Shown: positions 24,602 through 33,527, counted from the stretch's first letter. The stretch is DNA of 64,000 bases from Flavobacterium daemonense (GCF_007341385.1 NZ_VJYD01000014.1:62001-126000), one strand, 5' to 3'. A program made the numbers and translations. The notes: generated by a model from the letters alone, not told the origin.

Positions 24602-25933
24602 TTAATAAGAGATGTAATAAATTTTCAATTGAATTTTATTATTCAAATGTTTTTGATCGCCCAAAACAATTCGGTTTACTGTTTTATAAATTCCAGGCAA
24701 TGTCAAAATCAGAGAAGATTTCGAATCCGATTTTTTCAGCATTTCTCTTTGCAAAAAATTACCAACCGGAATAGAATATCCCACATCTTCATTGAACTCA
24801 TCACTTTTTTTATTTAAAATGCCATAAACAGTTGTTCCGGCTGAATTCACTAAAGACGTGCTGATTCTATTAAGTTTATCAGCTACAAAAACAGACAAGG
24901 AATCGGCTAAAGGATATTTTGAAGAATAGGAATTATTGACCGGTTTTACAATGAGTTCTGCACTTACAATTGCCCCATTATCGGCAATATATTTCAGCTG
25001 TTTTATGTTAGGAAAATCAATACGACAGGCCAATCCTGTCCCTGATTGTATAAATCCTTGCTGATTTGTTGCCGAACTTGGCAATTTACTACTGGAAATG
25101 GGCAAATCCTGAATCAAAGTTCCTGTTTTATCAAGTGAAATCGAGTTAAATTGTTTTGTTACATCCGTAATTTTAAAATCTAACACATAAGGCGTCTCTT
25201 CAGTATCTGCCTGGTATTTGGAATAATACAACCTGACTTTGCTTGTTGAAACATGAAACCCAATAACGCTTGACGAATTTGAAGTAGAAGGCACCAAAAC
25301 GAGTCCTTTCAAATATTCTGAAAAACTGTCAAAATCAGTAATTTCTCTTTTCTTGAGTTTCTGAAAAAGAGCTGAACCAAAAGCATCGCTCATTTTAATT
25401 ACAAGAGAATCTTTTTCAATTGGTCTTGGCTTGTATGAAATAGATCCAATACTTTCATCACTATACGTGAAAGATGAATTATTATATAAGTTACTGTCGC
25501 CGGTATTTGGTTTTATTTTTTGTGTCAACCTATGAATATCAAAAGTCTGCACTTTTGTAGTATCGCCATAATAATAATTATCGTACTTTAAAATCATGGA
25601 AATGGAATCAAAAACAAAATTGACCGCTTCGGTATCTGAACCTCCAGTTATATTTAAAGTATATGAATCGCTTCCCAACTGAAAATAACTGTTTGATTTA
25701 ACTTTCCCTAAAATGGGATCGTCATAATTTCCAATTAAAATTCGGCTTTTATTTGACGTCGTCAAAGAATCAAAATTTATTGTCGACATATCAACCGTTA
25801 CGGTATCAATCAAAATTGCTTTATTGCTCACCGCTAGATAATCTGAACCAACAACAAATTCACCAGCATCAGTATCTGTGCCGCATGAAAGTATCGTCAC
25901 TGCAAAAAAGAACATCAATATAAACTTGTGCAT
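24602..25933 (-). CDS. DUF4270-family lipoprotein
   Basis: From the ATG at 25933 the 443-residue protein has a lipoprotein signal with lipobox TILSCG (cysteine C17) and then a large beta-rich domain matching DUF4270. Function unknown. An in-frame start at 25951 was rejected because the -7 promoter element overlaps it. The next gene, the FadL-like barrel, starts with no gap. The pairing suggests a lipoprotein-barrel complex at the cell surface, which is inference. Confidence 0.82.
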   Translation of the reverse strand: MHKFILMFFFAVTILSCGTDTDAGEFVVGSDYLAVSNKAILIDTVTVDMSTINFDSLTTSNKSRILIGNYDDPILGKVKSNSYFQLGSDSYTLNITGGSDTEAVNFVFDSISMILKYDNYYYGDTTKVQTFDIHRLTQKIKPNTGDSNLYNNSSFTYSDESIGSISYKPRPIEKDSLVIKMSDAFGSALFQKLKKREITDFDSFSEYLKGLVLVPSTSNSSSVIGFHVSTSKVRLYYSKYQADTEETPYVLDFKITDVTKQFNSISLDKTGTLIQDLPISSSKLPSSATNQQGFIQSGTGLACRIDFPNIKQLKYIADNGAIVSAELIVKPVNNSYSSKYPLADSLSVFVADKLNRISTSLVNSAGTTVYGILNKKSDEFNEDVGYSIPVGNFLQREMLKKSDSKSSLILTLPGIYKTVNRIVLGDQKHLNNKIQLKIYYISY

Positions 25934-25948
25934 AATAGAATTTTTCAG

Positions 25949-25956
25949 CAAATATA
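25949..25956 (-). promoter_or_regulatory. -7 element of the DUF4270/FadL-like operon
   Basis: Minus-strand TATATTTG, 15 bases before the ATG at 25933. No clear -33 TTG. Confidence 0.45.
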
Positions 25957-26139
25957 AATTGGCACAATCTGCACTACACTATAACATATACAGCCACGGA
26001 TTTTTAGACTACAGACAGCAAAAAATCATCTATAATAGTCTTGCATGACCAAAACTTTGCTTCAGCCTTGAAAAACGCAGTTTAGTCTATCAAAAAGAGC
26101 CATACATATATATTCTTTTTTTTAAAACCACTAGCCACC

Positions 26140-26147
26140 TACTTTTG
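26140..26147 (+). promoter_or_regulatory. -7 element of the DUF6268-Kelch operon
   Basis: TACTTTTG ends 16 bases before the ATG at 26164. The region 25957-26139 is shared with the divergent DUF4270 operon. Confidence 0.45.
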
Positions 26148-26163
26148 AACCAATAAATAAGTA

Positions 26164-27006
26164 ATGAGAATAAGGCTTTTAATATGTTCCGTTTTTACCA
26201 TTTCATTTTATAGTATGAAGGCTCAAGAAACTTTTTTGGCAAGTGTGAATTTAAAAACTGAACCAACTGATAAAATTGATTTTAATGAAAGCAGCGTTTT
26301 GGTGTCATTCAACAAAAAAATAAATGCAAAAAACCAGCTGATAAATACAACGGGATATTCAAAATTGAATGTGAATTATGAATTGTATCCATTTTCAGGA
26401 TATGAAGATTTAGATCATTTCAGTCAGTTTCAAAATAGAGTAGATTATCTATTTCAAGCTTCAGATAAGACAAAACTGAAATTTTCGGCAACGCCAATGT
26501 TCAGCTTTCAAGAGAATTTGGATCTTTCTGATTTTACACTTTTGGGAAGTTTTGAAATTATCCGTCAATTAAATGCAAATGCAAATATTACTATGGGCGC
26601 CGCGAGATCAACTGTTTTTGGAACGCCAAAATTTATTCCTCTTTTGGCGATAAATTATATTCTGAATGAAAAAATCAGAGTATCTGCAGGATTCCCAGAT
26701 TCAAATATTTCATACTCAAATAATCTCCGGAACAAATTCAGTTTAACAAACAGTTTTAACGGAAGTTTTTATTATTTGGATAAAAAGTCGGACGAAAATT
26801 ATAATGCTTCAAAAATGAGTTTATCGCAAATGACAACAGCTTTTGAATATGAACGAAATGTCGATACAAATTGGTTTTTGAATTTTAGAGTCGGTTATGA
26901 TTTTAATAAAAAATACAAATTGACAGATTCACAAGATCATACGGCTTACAATTTTAATACCGGAAACGGTGGCATTTTTAGCATTGGCATCAAATACAAA
27001 CAATAA
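26164..27006 (+). CDS. DUF6268-family outer-membrane beta-barrel protein
   Basis: The 280-residue protein has a signal peptide (ending SMKAQ) and a series of beta strands with regular turns, closing in GIFSIGIKYKQ. It matches the family DUF6268, predicted porin-like barrels of unknown role. It opens a run of five same-strand genes: Kelch lipoprotein, DUF4907 lipoprotein, sensor kinase and LytTR regulator. Spacing to the Kelch gene is 16 bases. Confidence 0.7.
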   Translation: MRIRLLICSVFTISFYSMKAQETFLASVNLKTEPTDKIDFNESSVLVSFNKKINAKNQLINTTGYSKLNVNYELYPFSGYEDLDHFSQFQNRVDYLFQASDKTKLKFSATPMFSFQENLDLSDFTLLGSFEIIRQLNANANITMGAARSTVFGTPKFIPLLAINYILNEKIRVSAGFPDSNISYSNNLRNKFSLTNSFNGSFYYLDKKSDENYNASKMSLSQMTTAFEYERNVDTNWFLNFRVGYDFNKKYKLTDSQDHTAYNFNTGNGGIFSIGIKYKQ

Positions 27007-27022
27007 ATAAATTTAATACACT

Positions 27023-28030
27023 ATGAATAATTTGAAAAAAGGAATATTATTCGCGACACTGTTTACAGCCCTTATTTTTGTTGGCTGCAGCAATGACAAT
27101 ACTGATGATGATTTGGTAGGAAACTGGATAAAAAAGTCGGCGTTTGATGGTCCGGCAAGATCAAGCGCCACTAGTTTTGTAATTGGTGATTACGCTTACA
27201 TTGCAACCGGCTACACTGGCGATGTATATTTAAAAGATTTATGGGCTTATAATTCAAATGGCGATTATTGGGAGCAAAAAGCTGACTTTACTGGTGTAGG
27301 CAGAAGTTCTGCATCGAGTTTTGCTTTAAATGAAAAAGGCTATGTTGGTCTTGGTTATGATGGAACGAATAAACTAAAAGACTTTTTTCAATATGACCCA
27401 GTAAGCAACAGCTGGACCCAAAAAGCAGATTTTGCAGGAACCGGACGCTACGGCGCATTAGGATTTCAAGTTGGCGGAAAGGCTTATTTTGGAACCGGAT
27501 ACGACGGAAATTATTTAAAAGATTTCTACCAATACAATGATCAGACAAATGCCTGGACATTAGTAAATGGCTTTAGTGGCAACAAAAGAAGAAATGCAAC
27601 TGTTTTTATAATTGGCGACAAAGCATATTTAGGAACCGGAATCAATAATGGTGTTTATCAGGAAGATTTTTGGGAATTTGATCCTGCAACCGATGTCTGG
27701 ACTAGAAAACGCGATATCGACAAAGACACAAATGACGATTATACTTATAATGATGAATATGCTGTAACACGTTCTAATGCGTCAAGTTTTTCTATGAACG
27801 GTCTTGGATATGTAGTGGGAGGTGATGGAATTAAAACAGTTTGGGAATACAATCCATCTACAGATCTTTGGGTAGAACGAACTTCGATGGAAGGTGCAAC
27901 ACGAACAGATGCTGTTGGTTTTGCAATCAACAATCGTGGTTTTTATATGCTGGGAAGAATAGGCTCAACGTATTTTGATGATGCGTGGGAATTTAAACCT
28001 CTTGATGCTCAAAGCGATGACGATAATTAA
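27023..28030 (+). CDS. Kelch-repeat lipoprotein
   Basis: The 335-residue protein has a lipobox LIFVGC (C22) and six repeats of about 50 residues with the Kelch pattern R.....F.....Y...G. Examples are ARSSATSFVIGDYAYIATGY and GRSSASSFALNEKGYVGLGY, ending with a repeat around TRTDAVGFAINNRGF. Such repeats form a beta-propeller, which usually binds a protein or a glycan. The propeller is expected on the outer surface or the periplasmic side of the outer membrane. The stop overlaps the start of the DUF4907 gene by 14 bases. Confidence 0.85.
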   Translation: MNNLKKGILFATLFTALIFVGCSNDNTDDDLVGNWIKKSAFDGPARSSATSFVIGDYAYIATGYTGDVYLKDLWAYNSNGDYWEQKADFTGVGRSSASSFALNEKGYVGLGYDGTNKLKDFFQYDPVSNSWTQKADFAGTGRYGALGFQVGGKAYFGTGYDGNYLKDFYQYNDQTNAWTLVNGFSGNKRRNATVFIIGDKAYLGTGINNGVYQEDFWEFDPATDVWTRKRDIDKDTNDDYTYNDEYAVTRSNASSFSMNGLGYVVGGDGIKTVWEYNPSTDLWVERTSMEGATRTDAVGFAINNRGFYMLGRIGSTYFDDAWEFKPLDAQSDDDN

Positions 28031-28352
28031 TACCAAAAAACAATTCTTCTGGAGTAAAATCCAGAAGAATTTATTGTTTATTCTGATTGTTTTACAATTT
28101 GTTGCCTGCTCAAAAACTGAAAAATTTAAAATCGATTCCTTTAAAACCAAAACCGGCTGGGGATATACCGTTTCAAGCAAAAATAAAATTCTGATAAAGC
28201 AATCTATCATTCCTGTAATAAGCGATACGAAAAGTTTTTCGACAGAAAATGAAGCTTTAAAAACAGCCGAATTGGTCGCAAGCAGATTAGAAAACGATAT
28301 GCCTCCTACTTTAACGAAAAATGATTTAATTTTATTAAAAATAAAATTCTAA
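28017..28352 (+). CDS. DUF4907-family small lipoprotein
   Basis: The 111-residue protein has a lipobox QFVAC (C31) and one small domain beginning KTGWGYTVSSKNKILIKQ, the DUF4907 pattern. Function unknown. An upstream in-frame start (27975) was rejected because it lies within the Kelch gene and adds non-conserved residues. Its stop codon directly abuts the sensor kinase start, so translation is coupled to both neighbours. Confidence 0.75.
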   Translation: MTIINTKKQFFWSKIQKNLLFILIVLQFVACSKTEKFKIDSFKTKTGWGYTVSSKNKILIKQSIIPVISDTKSFSTENEALKTAELVASRLENDMPPTLTKNDLILLKIKF

Positions 28353-29459
28353 ATGAAAATCGACGCCATTAAAAATACAAGTTCCAACAAAATTTTATTT
28401 CATTGTATTATATGGGTTTTCTTTATATTGACTTCATTAATTCAATTTTACGAAAGTCCGTTTAAAATCAATACTGATTTTTATGCTCAATGGACTACAG
28501 GAATTATTTTGTTTTATTTGAACTATTTTTACTTGGTTCCGGTTCTGCTTTTAGAAAAAAGATATTGGCTTTATTCTGTTTTTGTTCTTGTTCTTATTGT
28601 CTTTTTTATGGTCATAAGAACGCATTATTTTATCCCGGAATTCAGACATTTACGTCCCGAAAATATGCGTCCGCCAAGAATGATGCCCGATACTAAATTT
28701 TTAGCAAAAGGCGTTCATTTTAGAACCGAAATAAGACAACCCTTCTTTTTCAAAATTGCACCTTCATTTTTCTATATTTTAATATTGACAATAAGCGCAA
28801 TTATCAGAACATTGACTGAATTTTACAACAATCAGCAAAATAAATTAATTGCCGAAACTCATAGAACAAATACTGAATTGATTTATTTGCGAAAACAGAC
28901 CAATCCGCATTTTTTATTCAATTCCTTGAACAGTATTTATTCATTGGCACACAAGAAATCTGATTTGGTCCCTGATGCCATCGTCACATTATCTGAACTC
29001 ATGCGCTACATGCTGTATGAAACCGATAATAAAACGGTGGCTTTAGAAAAAGAAATCAATTATATTCAGAATTACATTGAACTGCAAAAACTGCGACTCA
29101 ACAACATTGAAGACATTATAATTAATGTACATGGTGACACAAAAAATAAATTTATAGAGCCTTTGCTTTTGATTTCATTTGTTGAAAATGCATTTAAATA
29201 CGGAACCGATTATAAAGGCGCTGCACATGTTAAAATCAAAATTTTTATTCATGAAAATAGGCTTGATTTTTGGATAGAAAATACAATCGAAAATTATACA
29301 AAAGATCCAGAAAATTCAGGAATTGGCTTGGTTAATATTCAAAACCGACTGGATTTGCTGTATCCAAATGCCCATCAGTTGACAATCACGCAAGACAATC
29401 AATTTTATAGAGTGCATCTGAATTTAAATTTAGATGAAATCAAGACCGCTATAAATTAA
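28353..29459 (+). CDS. Sensor histidine kinase, LytS/YehU type
   Basis: The 368-residue protein has four membrane segments (about 13-30, 45-64, 72-90, 138-155) and a histidine-kinase core. The phospho-accepting histidine H186 is in NPHFLFNSLNS, and the ATPase N-box region contains ENAFKYG. A loop between the third and fourth membrane segments is rich in Arg and Pro. There is no recognisable sensor domain outside, so it may sense the membrane or a partner. The response regulator follows, and the lipoproteins upstream are probably the same transcription unit. Confidence 0.9.
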   Translation: MKIDAIKNTSSNKILFHCIIWVFFILTSLIQFYESPFKINTDFYAQWTTGIILFYLNYFYLVPVLLLEKRYWLYSVFVLVLIVFFMVIRTHYFIPEFRHLRPENMRPPRMMPDTKFLAKGVHFRTEIRQPFFFKIAPSFFYILILTISAIIRTLTEFYNNQQNKLIAETHRTNTELIYLRKQTNPHFLFNSLNSIYSLAHKKSDLVPDAIVTLSELMRYMLYETDNKTVALEKEINYIQNYIELQKLRLNNIEDIIINVHGDTKNKFIEPLLLISFVENAFKYGTDYKGAAHVKIKIFIHENRLDFWIENTIENYTKDPENSGIGLVNIQNRLDLLYPNAHQLTITQDNQFYRVHLNLNLDEIKTAIN

Positions 29460-29546
29460 ATAACAGCACTTAAAACGTTAAGAGATAATTATAAAATAAG
29501 CGCTTATTTTATGAAAACTTTAAAACTTAATTATTTGATTTCAAAG

Positions 29547-29554
29547 TATTTTTG
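29547..29554 (+). promoter_or_regulatory. -7 element before the LytTR regulator
   Basis: TATTTTTG, 38 bases before the start. No good -33 TTG. It would give the regulator its own transcript. Confidence 0.35.
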
Positions 29555-29592
29555 AACACCAAAACAAAATTTCAAAACCAAATTTCCAACAG

Positions 29593-30309
29593 ATGAAATG
29601 TGTAATTATTGACGACGAACCTTTAGCAGTTGAATTATTAGAAGATTTTGTCAAAAAAGTAGATTCGCTTGAATTAGTAAATACTTTCAATAATGCAATT
29701 GATGCCGTTTCTTACATCAACCAAAATAATGTCGATTTGATTTTTTTGGATATCCAAATGCCGCATTTCTCTGGAATTGACTTTATAAATACTATTGAAA
29801 AAAAACCTTTGGTAATTTTTACGACAGCGTATTCTGATTATGCTGTTGAAGGATTTAATCTTGGCGCGGTTGATTATTTGGTAAAACCAATTCCGTTTCA
29901 TCGCTTTTTAAAATCGGTTGTAAGAGCACAGCAAATTGTAAATCCCGCAACTGCAGTTCAAGCAATTTCTGAAAACACATCAGCGCCAGAACTAGAGCAG
30001 GATTTTATGTTTGTAAGAGCCGAATATGAAAATGTAAAAATGAATTTTTCGGATATATTGTTTATCGAAGGCCTGAAAGATTATGTAAAAATATATACTA
30101 CAGACAATAAATTTACGCTAACCTTAATCAGTTTGATAAAATTGGAAAACTTGCTTTCCAGCAAAGGATTTTCACGAATTCACAGATCATATATCATCAA
30201 TATAAAACATGTCAAATCGATTCAGAAAAATAAAGTTTTGATTAGCGACAAACGAATTCCTATCAGCGAAAGCTATAAAAATGCTTTTTTTGAAAAAATC
30301 AACCTATAA
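29593..30309 (+). CDS. LytTR-family response regulator
   Basis: The 238-residue protein has a receiver domain with D7, D8, phospho-accepting D53 (LIFLDIQMPH), T77/T78 and K98. A C-terminal LytTR DNA-binding domain follows (about 135-238), with FIEGLKDYVKI and RIHRSYIIN. It is the partner of the sensor kinase upstream. LytTR regulators bind direct repeats upstream of their targets; I could not identify such sites here. Confidence 0.93.
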   Translation: MKCVIIDDEPLAVELLEDFVKKVDSLELVNTFNNAIDAVSYINQNNVDLIFLDIQMPHFSGIDFINTIEKKPLVIFTTAYSDYAVEGFNLGAVDYLVKPIPFHRFLKSVVRAQQIVNPATAVQAISENTSAPELEQDFMFVRAEYENVKMNFSDILFIEGLKDYVKIYTTDNKFTLTLISLIKLENLLSSKGFSRIHRSYIINIKHVKSIQKNKVLISDKRIPISESYKNAFFEKINL

Positions 30310-30329
30310 TTAAAATCCAAAAAAAAAAC

Positions 30330-30380
30330 AAATTCCAAATTCTAATGATTTTGACGTTTCATTAAAATTTGGAATTTTTT
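30330..30380. terminator. Bidirectional terminator between the regulator and the gamma-carbonic-anhydrase-like gene
   Basis: AAATTCCAAATT at 30330-30341 pairs with AATTTGGAATTT at 30366-30377, with an A-run before and a T-run after. It fits both converging genes. Confidence 0.8.
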
Positions 30381-30401
30381 ATTTGAATATTCTGCTTGAA
30401 A

Positions 30402-30914
30402 TTATTCCTTCAACCAACTAGAATACATTACGTAGTTGTTTGAAATTCGTTCGATTTCACCAGCAAAATCAGATTGATTAATATCCTTCACTTTTTTGGC
30501 CGGTACGCCCGCGTAAATACTTCCAGATTCAACAACCGTATTTTGTGTTATAACGGCTCCGGCAGCAATAATTGAGTTGCTTTCAATTACGCAATTATCC
30601 ATAACGATTGCTCCCATGCCTATTAAGACATTGTCATGAACTGTACAGCCATGCACAATCGCATTATGTCCTATTGAAACATTATTACCAATAATAGTAG
30701 GATGTTTTTGATACGTGCAATGAATAACGGCTCCATCCTGAATGTTTACTTTATTGCCAATTTTAATAAAATGAACATCACCGCGAATAACGGCGTTGAA
30801 CCATACACTGCAAGAATCCCCAAATGTAACATCACCAATTATGGTCGCATTTTCAGCGACGTAACAATCCTCTGGAATCAAAGGCGATTTTCCTTTTACT
30901 GACTTGATTAACAT
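30402..30914 (-). CDS. Gamma-carbonic-anhydrase-family hexapeptide-repeat protein
   Basis: The 170-residue protein is a left-handed beta-helix of hexapeptide repeats (GNKVNIQDGAVIHC, IIGNNVSIGHNAIVHG). Three histidines, H65, H83 and H88, sit at the spacing used for metal binding in YrdA-like members of the gamma-carbonic-anhydrase family. Many of these proteins show no carbonic anhydrase activity, so the reaction is uncertain. It follows the PorP/SprF-family gene by only 6 bases. Confidence 0.9.
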   Translation of the reverse strand: MLIKSVKGKSPLIPEDCYVAENATIIGDVTFGDSCSVWFNAVIRGDVHFIKIGNKVNIQDGAVIHCTYQKHPTIIGNNVSIGHNAIVHGCTVHDNVLIGMGAIVMDNCVIESNSIIAAGAVITQNTVVESGSIYAGVPAKKVKDINQSDFAGEIERISNNYVMYSSWLKE

Positions 30915-30920
30915 AATAAC

Positions 30921-31910
30921 TTAATTAATAGCAGGACAATTACAATCGTAACGTTCTTTTTTACAAAATAAATTGATCCCTAAAGTAATTTGATGATAAG
31001 CTCCTGTATCAAATTTTACATCACCCATAACTTGCGAGTAGGTATAAGCAAACATAAAATTGTTATAATTAATTCCAATTATTGGCGTAAAATATTGCAG
31101 TTTTTGAGATTGTATCCCGCTTCCTGTTGTGTATTGTGCACCATCAAAACTTCTTCTATAGGAAAGCGCTGCCCATATACTTCCAAAATCCACATTTCTG
31201 TAGACTTTCATATTCAAATCGATAGTTTTTTCTTTAGTCTTGTCAAAAGCTTGAAATAATACAGATGGTTCCCATGTGAAATTTCCATTTTTACCAAAAA
31301 CATATCCAGCGCTAAGCAATAACTTTCTTAAATTATCACTTTCATAATCTGTGTAAAGTTCTCTTCTGGTTTCAAGAAGTCCTTGAATAGTAGCATGTGC
31401 ATAAAAATCCAAAAAATTATAAGAAGCACCAATATCGACATTGAAATAAGAATCTTTTTGAATAGAACCGAAAACAATCGGGTCAAAACTTCCTCCAAAT
31501 TTAGTTTCATCCAACTGACTCTGGATCACTCCGCCACTAATACCAAATGAAAGCTGATTCAAATCAAGTTCATCTCTAGAAAACATGATATGATGCGCAT
31601 ACGTAAGTTTTAGTCCTTTTTGAGAATGGTAGCCGTTTTTATCGTTAAAAACAATAATACCAGCTCCTGAGCGCTCCCCTATTCTTCCGTTAAAACTTAA
31701 AGTTCCAAGTGAAGGCGCATCATCTTGCCCAAACCATTGTTTTCTTGCAGTTAATCTCACTTTTGCACAATTCGCTGCACCAGCCATTGATGGATGAATC
31801 AAATAAAGGTTATCCGACAAATAATCTGAGTAAACAGGAATTCCTTCCTGCGAATAAGAATAAAATGACGTAACTAAAAAAATGAATAAAACCCTGATTC
31901 TAAATTCCAT
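30921..31910 (-). CDS. PorP/SprF-family outer-membrane protein
   Basis: The 329-residue protein has a signal peptide (ending YSYSQ) and the conserved start of the family: PVYSDYLSDNLYLIHPSMAGAA followed by RLTARKQW. PorP/SprF proteins are outer-membrane barrels that help the type IX secretion system with the output or anchoring of large surface proteins. Such genes often sit next to a giant adhesin; none is seen here. It is therefore an orphan copy, related to type IX secretion but without a visible partner. Confidence 0.88.
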   Translation of the reverse strand: MEFRIRVLFIFLVTSFYSYSQEGIPVYSDYLSDNLYLIHPSMAGAANCAKVRLTARKQWFGQDDAPSLGTLSFNGRIGERSGAGIIVFNDKNGYHSQKGLKLTYAHHIMFSRDELDLNQLSFGISGGVIQSQLDETKFGGSFDPIVFGSIQKDSYFNVDIGASYNFLDFYAHATIQGLLETRRELYTDYESDNLRKLLLSAGYVFGKNGNFTWEPSVLFQAFDKTKEKTIDLNMKVYRNVDFGSIWAALSYRRSFDGAQYTTGSGIQSQKLQYFTPIIGINYNNFMFAYTYSQVMGDVKFDTGAYHQITLGINLFCKKERYDCNCPAIN

Positions 31911-32029
31911 AAAGGCAAAATTGTTTAGAGAAATTTTTGACTCTCATAATTTAATACGATTTATTTGAAAAGAGTCTTAATTATTTTATTAAAAAATCAA
32001 ATATAAGTATTAGTAGAAAATAACTTTAC

Positions 32030-32037
32030 TAAATTTG
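32030..32037 (+). promoter_or_regulatory. -7 element of the NifU-type gene
   Basis: TAAATTTG, 10 bases before the ATG at 32048 and 16 before the ATG at 32054. The second could be the true start. Confidence 0.4.
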
Positions 32038-32047
32038 CAAAAAATAT

Positions 32048-32953
32048 ATGACCATGACAAAAATCACTATAAAAGAAACTCAAAACCCTACTATTTTAAA
32101 GTTTGAATTTGAAGATTTCATTACTAAAAATCAAAATTTTGAATTCAAAAATATTGATGAGGCACAAGCTTCGCCACTTGCACAACAACTATTTTATCTT
32201 CCGTTTGTAAAAACAGTATATATTTCGGGAAATTTTATTGCAATTGAAAGATTCAGCATTGTTGATTGGGATGATGTAAAAGACGCAGTTGCAGAACAAA
32301 TTGAAGCTTTTGTTGACAAAGGGGGTGTTATCGTGAATATTGACGAAAACAAGCCAAAAAAACAACCTATTACGGTTTATGGAGAAACAACTCCAAATCC
32401 GGCAGCTTTAAAATTTGTTGTTAGCAGAATGTTGACTCGTAATGCGGTTGAATACAAAAATATCGATCAAACGGCTTCTTCTCCTCTTGCACAGGAATTG
32501 TTTAAATTTCCTTATGTAAAAGAAGTTTTTATTGATGAAAATTATATTTCGGTAACAAAATATGAAATCAATAACTGGGACGAAATTACTTTAGAATTAA
32601 GAACTTTCATTAAACAGTTTATCGAAAACGGTGGAACTGTTCTAGATGAAACACTAATTGAAACTAAAGCGAAAAATGATGTTGCTAAAGATGAAGCATT
32701 TGACAAATTAGATGTTACTTCACAGCAAATCATCAACATTTTGGAAGAATATGTAAAACCAGCAGTTGCCGCTGACGGCGGAAATATTGCATTTGATTCT
32801 TATAACGAAGACAACAAAACTGTAAAAGTTATTCTGCAAGGTGCTTGCAGCGGTTGTCCATCATCGACTTTTACTTTAAAAAGTGGTATCGAGAACATGC
32901 TGAAAAGTATGTTAAATGATGAAGCAATTACAGTTGAAGCTTTGAATGCTTAA
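32048..32953 (+). CDS. NifU/Nfu-family iron-sulfur scaffold with two N-domains
   Basis: The 301-residue protein holds an N-terminal duplication of the Nfu N-domain: residues about 4-100 and 105-200 share the pattern NP..LKF.., SPLAQ.LF and a W-containing end. A C-terminal NifU domain (about 215-301) has the metal-binding pair C267 and C270 in GACSGCPSS. Such proteins deliver iron-sulfur clusters to apo-enzymes in the cytoplasm. The duplicated N-domain is a variant of the common single-N form. The start could be 32048 or 32054. Confidence 0.9.
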   Translation: MTMTKITIKETQNPTILKFEFEDFITKNQNFEFKNIDEAQASPLAQQLFYLPFVKTVYISGNFIAIERFSIVDWDDVKDAVAEQIEAFVDKGGVIVNIDENKPKKQPITVYGETTPNPAALKFVVSRMLTRNAVEYKNIDQTASSPLAQELFKFPYVKEVFIDENYISVTKYEINNWDEITLELRTFIKQFIENGGTVLDETLIETKAKNDVAKDEAFDKLDVTSQQIINILEEYVKPAVAADGGNIAFDSYNEDNKTVKVILQGACSGCPSSTFTLKSGIENMLKSMLNDEAITVEALNA

Positions 32954-32970
32954 TAGAAATAATTATTTTT

Positions 32971-33009
32971 CAAATAAAACGTCCGCACTAAGCGGACATT
33001 TTTATTTGA
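32971..33009 (+). terminator. Rho-independent terminator of the NifU-type gene
   Basis: GTCCGC and GCGGAC pair around a 5-base loop, with CAAATAAAA/TTTTATTTG extending the stem. It lies about 20 bases after the stop. Confidence 0.85.
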
Positions 33010-33108
33010 ATTTATACCTGTCTTATTTTCAATAAATTATCAACACAAAACCACTAATATTCTGCAAAAAAGTTTAATATTGTATTCTTAACCAATCAAT
33101 ATAAAACT

Positions 33109-33492
33109 ATGGGAGTATCCTCTTTTTTCAAGAATTTATTTGGCTCGACCAAAGAATCTGTAAACGAACTGGCAAATAACGCCGAAAGTACTTTTGAGCA
33201 AGCTAAAGAAGCTGCAGCTCCGTACATTGAAAAAGCAGAGACTTTTGCTGAAGAAACAATTGCGAAAGCAAAGGAAGCATCAGAACCAATTATTGAATCT
33301 GCAGCTGAATATGCACATCAAGCAAAAGAAGTTGTGAGTGAATATGTTGAAAAAGCTTCTGACAAAATCAGTGATGTTATTGAAACTGTAAAAGAGAAAA
33401 CTGCACAAACAGCTGATGAAACAAAATCAATAGTTTCAGAAACGGTTGCTGATGTAAGCGAGCCAGCAATTGAAGATGATGATAAGGAATAA
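33109..33492 (+). CDS. Small amphipathic-repeat (apolipoprotein/YtxH-like) protein
   Basis: The 127-residue protein has no signal peptide or membrane segment. It is almost entirely Ala, Glu, Lys and Thr in long amphipathic helices with 11-residue-type repeats: EQAKEAAAPYIEKAETFAEE, then EAAEYAHQAKEVVSEYVEKA. The N-terminus GVSSFFKNLFGSTKES resembles the YtxH-like membrane-contact start. Such proteins in bacteria are often stress or membrane-surface proteins. No specific function can be given. Confidence 0.7.
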   Translation: MGVSSFFKNLFGSTKESVNELANNAESTFEQAKEAAAPYIEKAETFAEETIAKAKEASEPIIESAAEYAHQAKEVVSEYVEKASDKISDVIETVKEKTAQTADETKSIVSETVADVSEPAIEDDDKE

Positions 33493-33527
33493 AACTGCAT
33501 TCCTTTTCTTATAAAAATAAAAATTTT

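Noticed and set aside
27288..27560. Minus-strand open frame within the Kelch gene
   Set aside because: It is the mirror of repeated Kelch blades and has no promoter or family.
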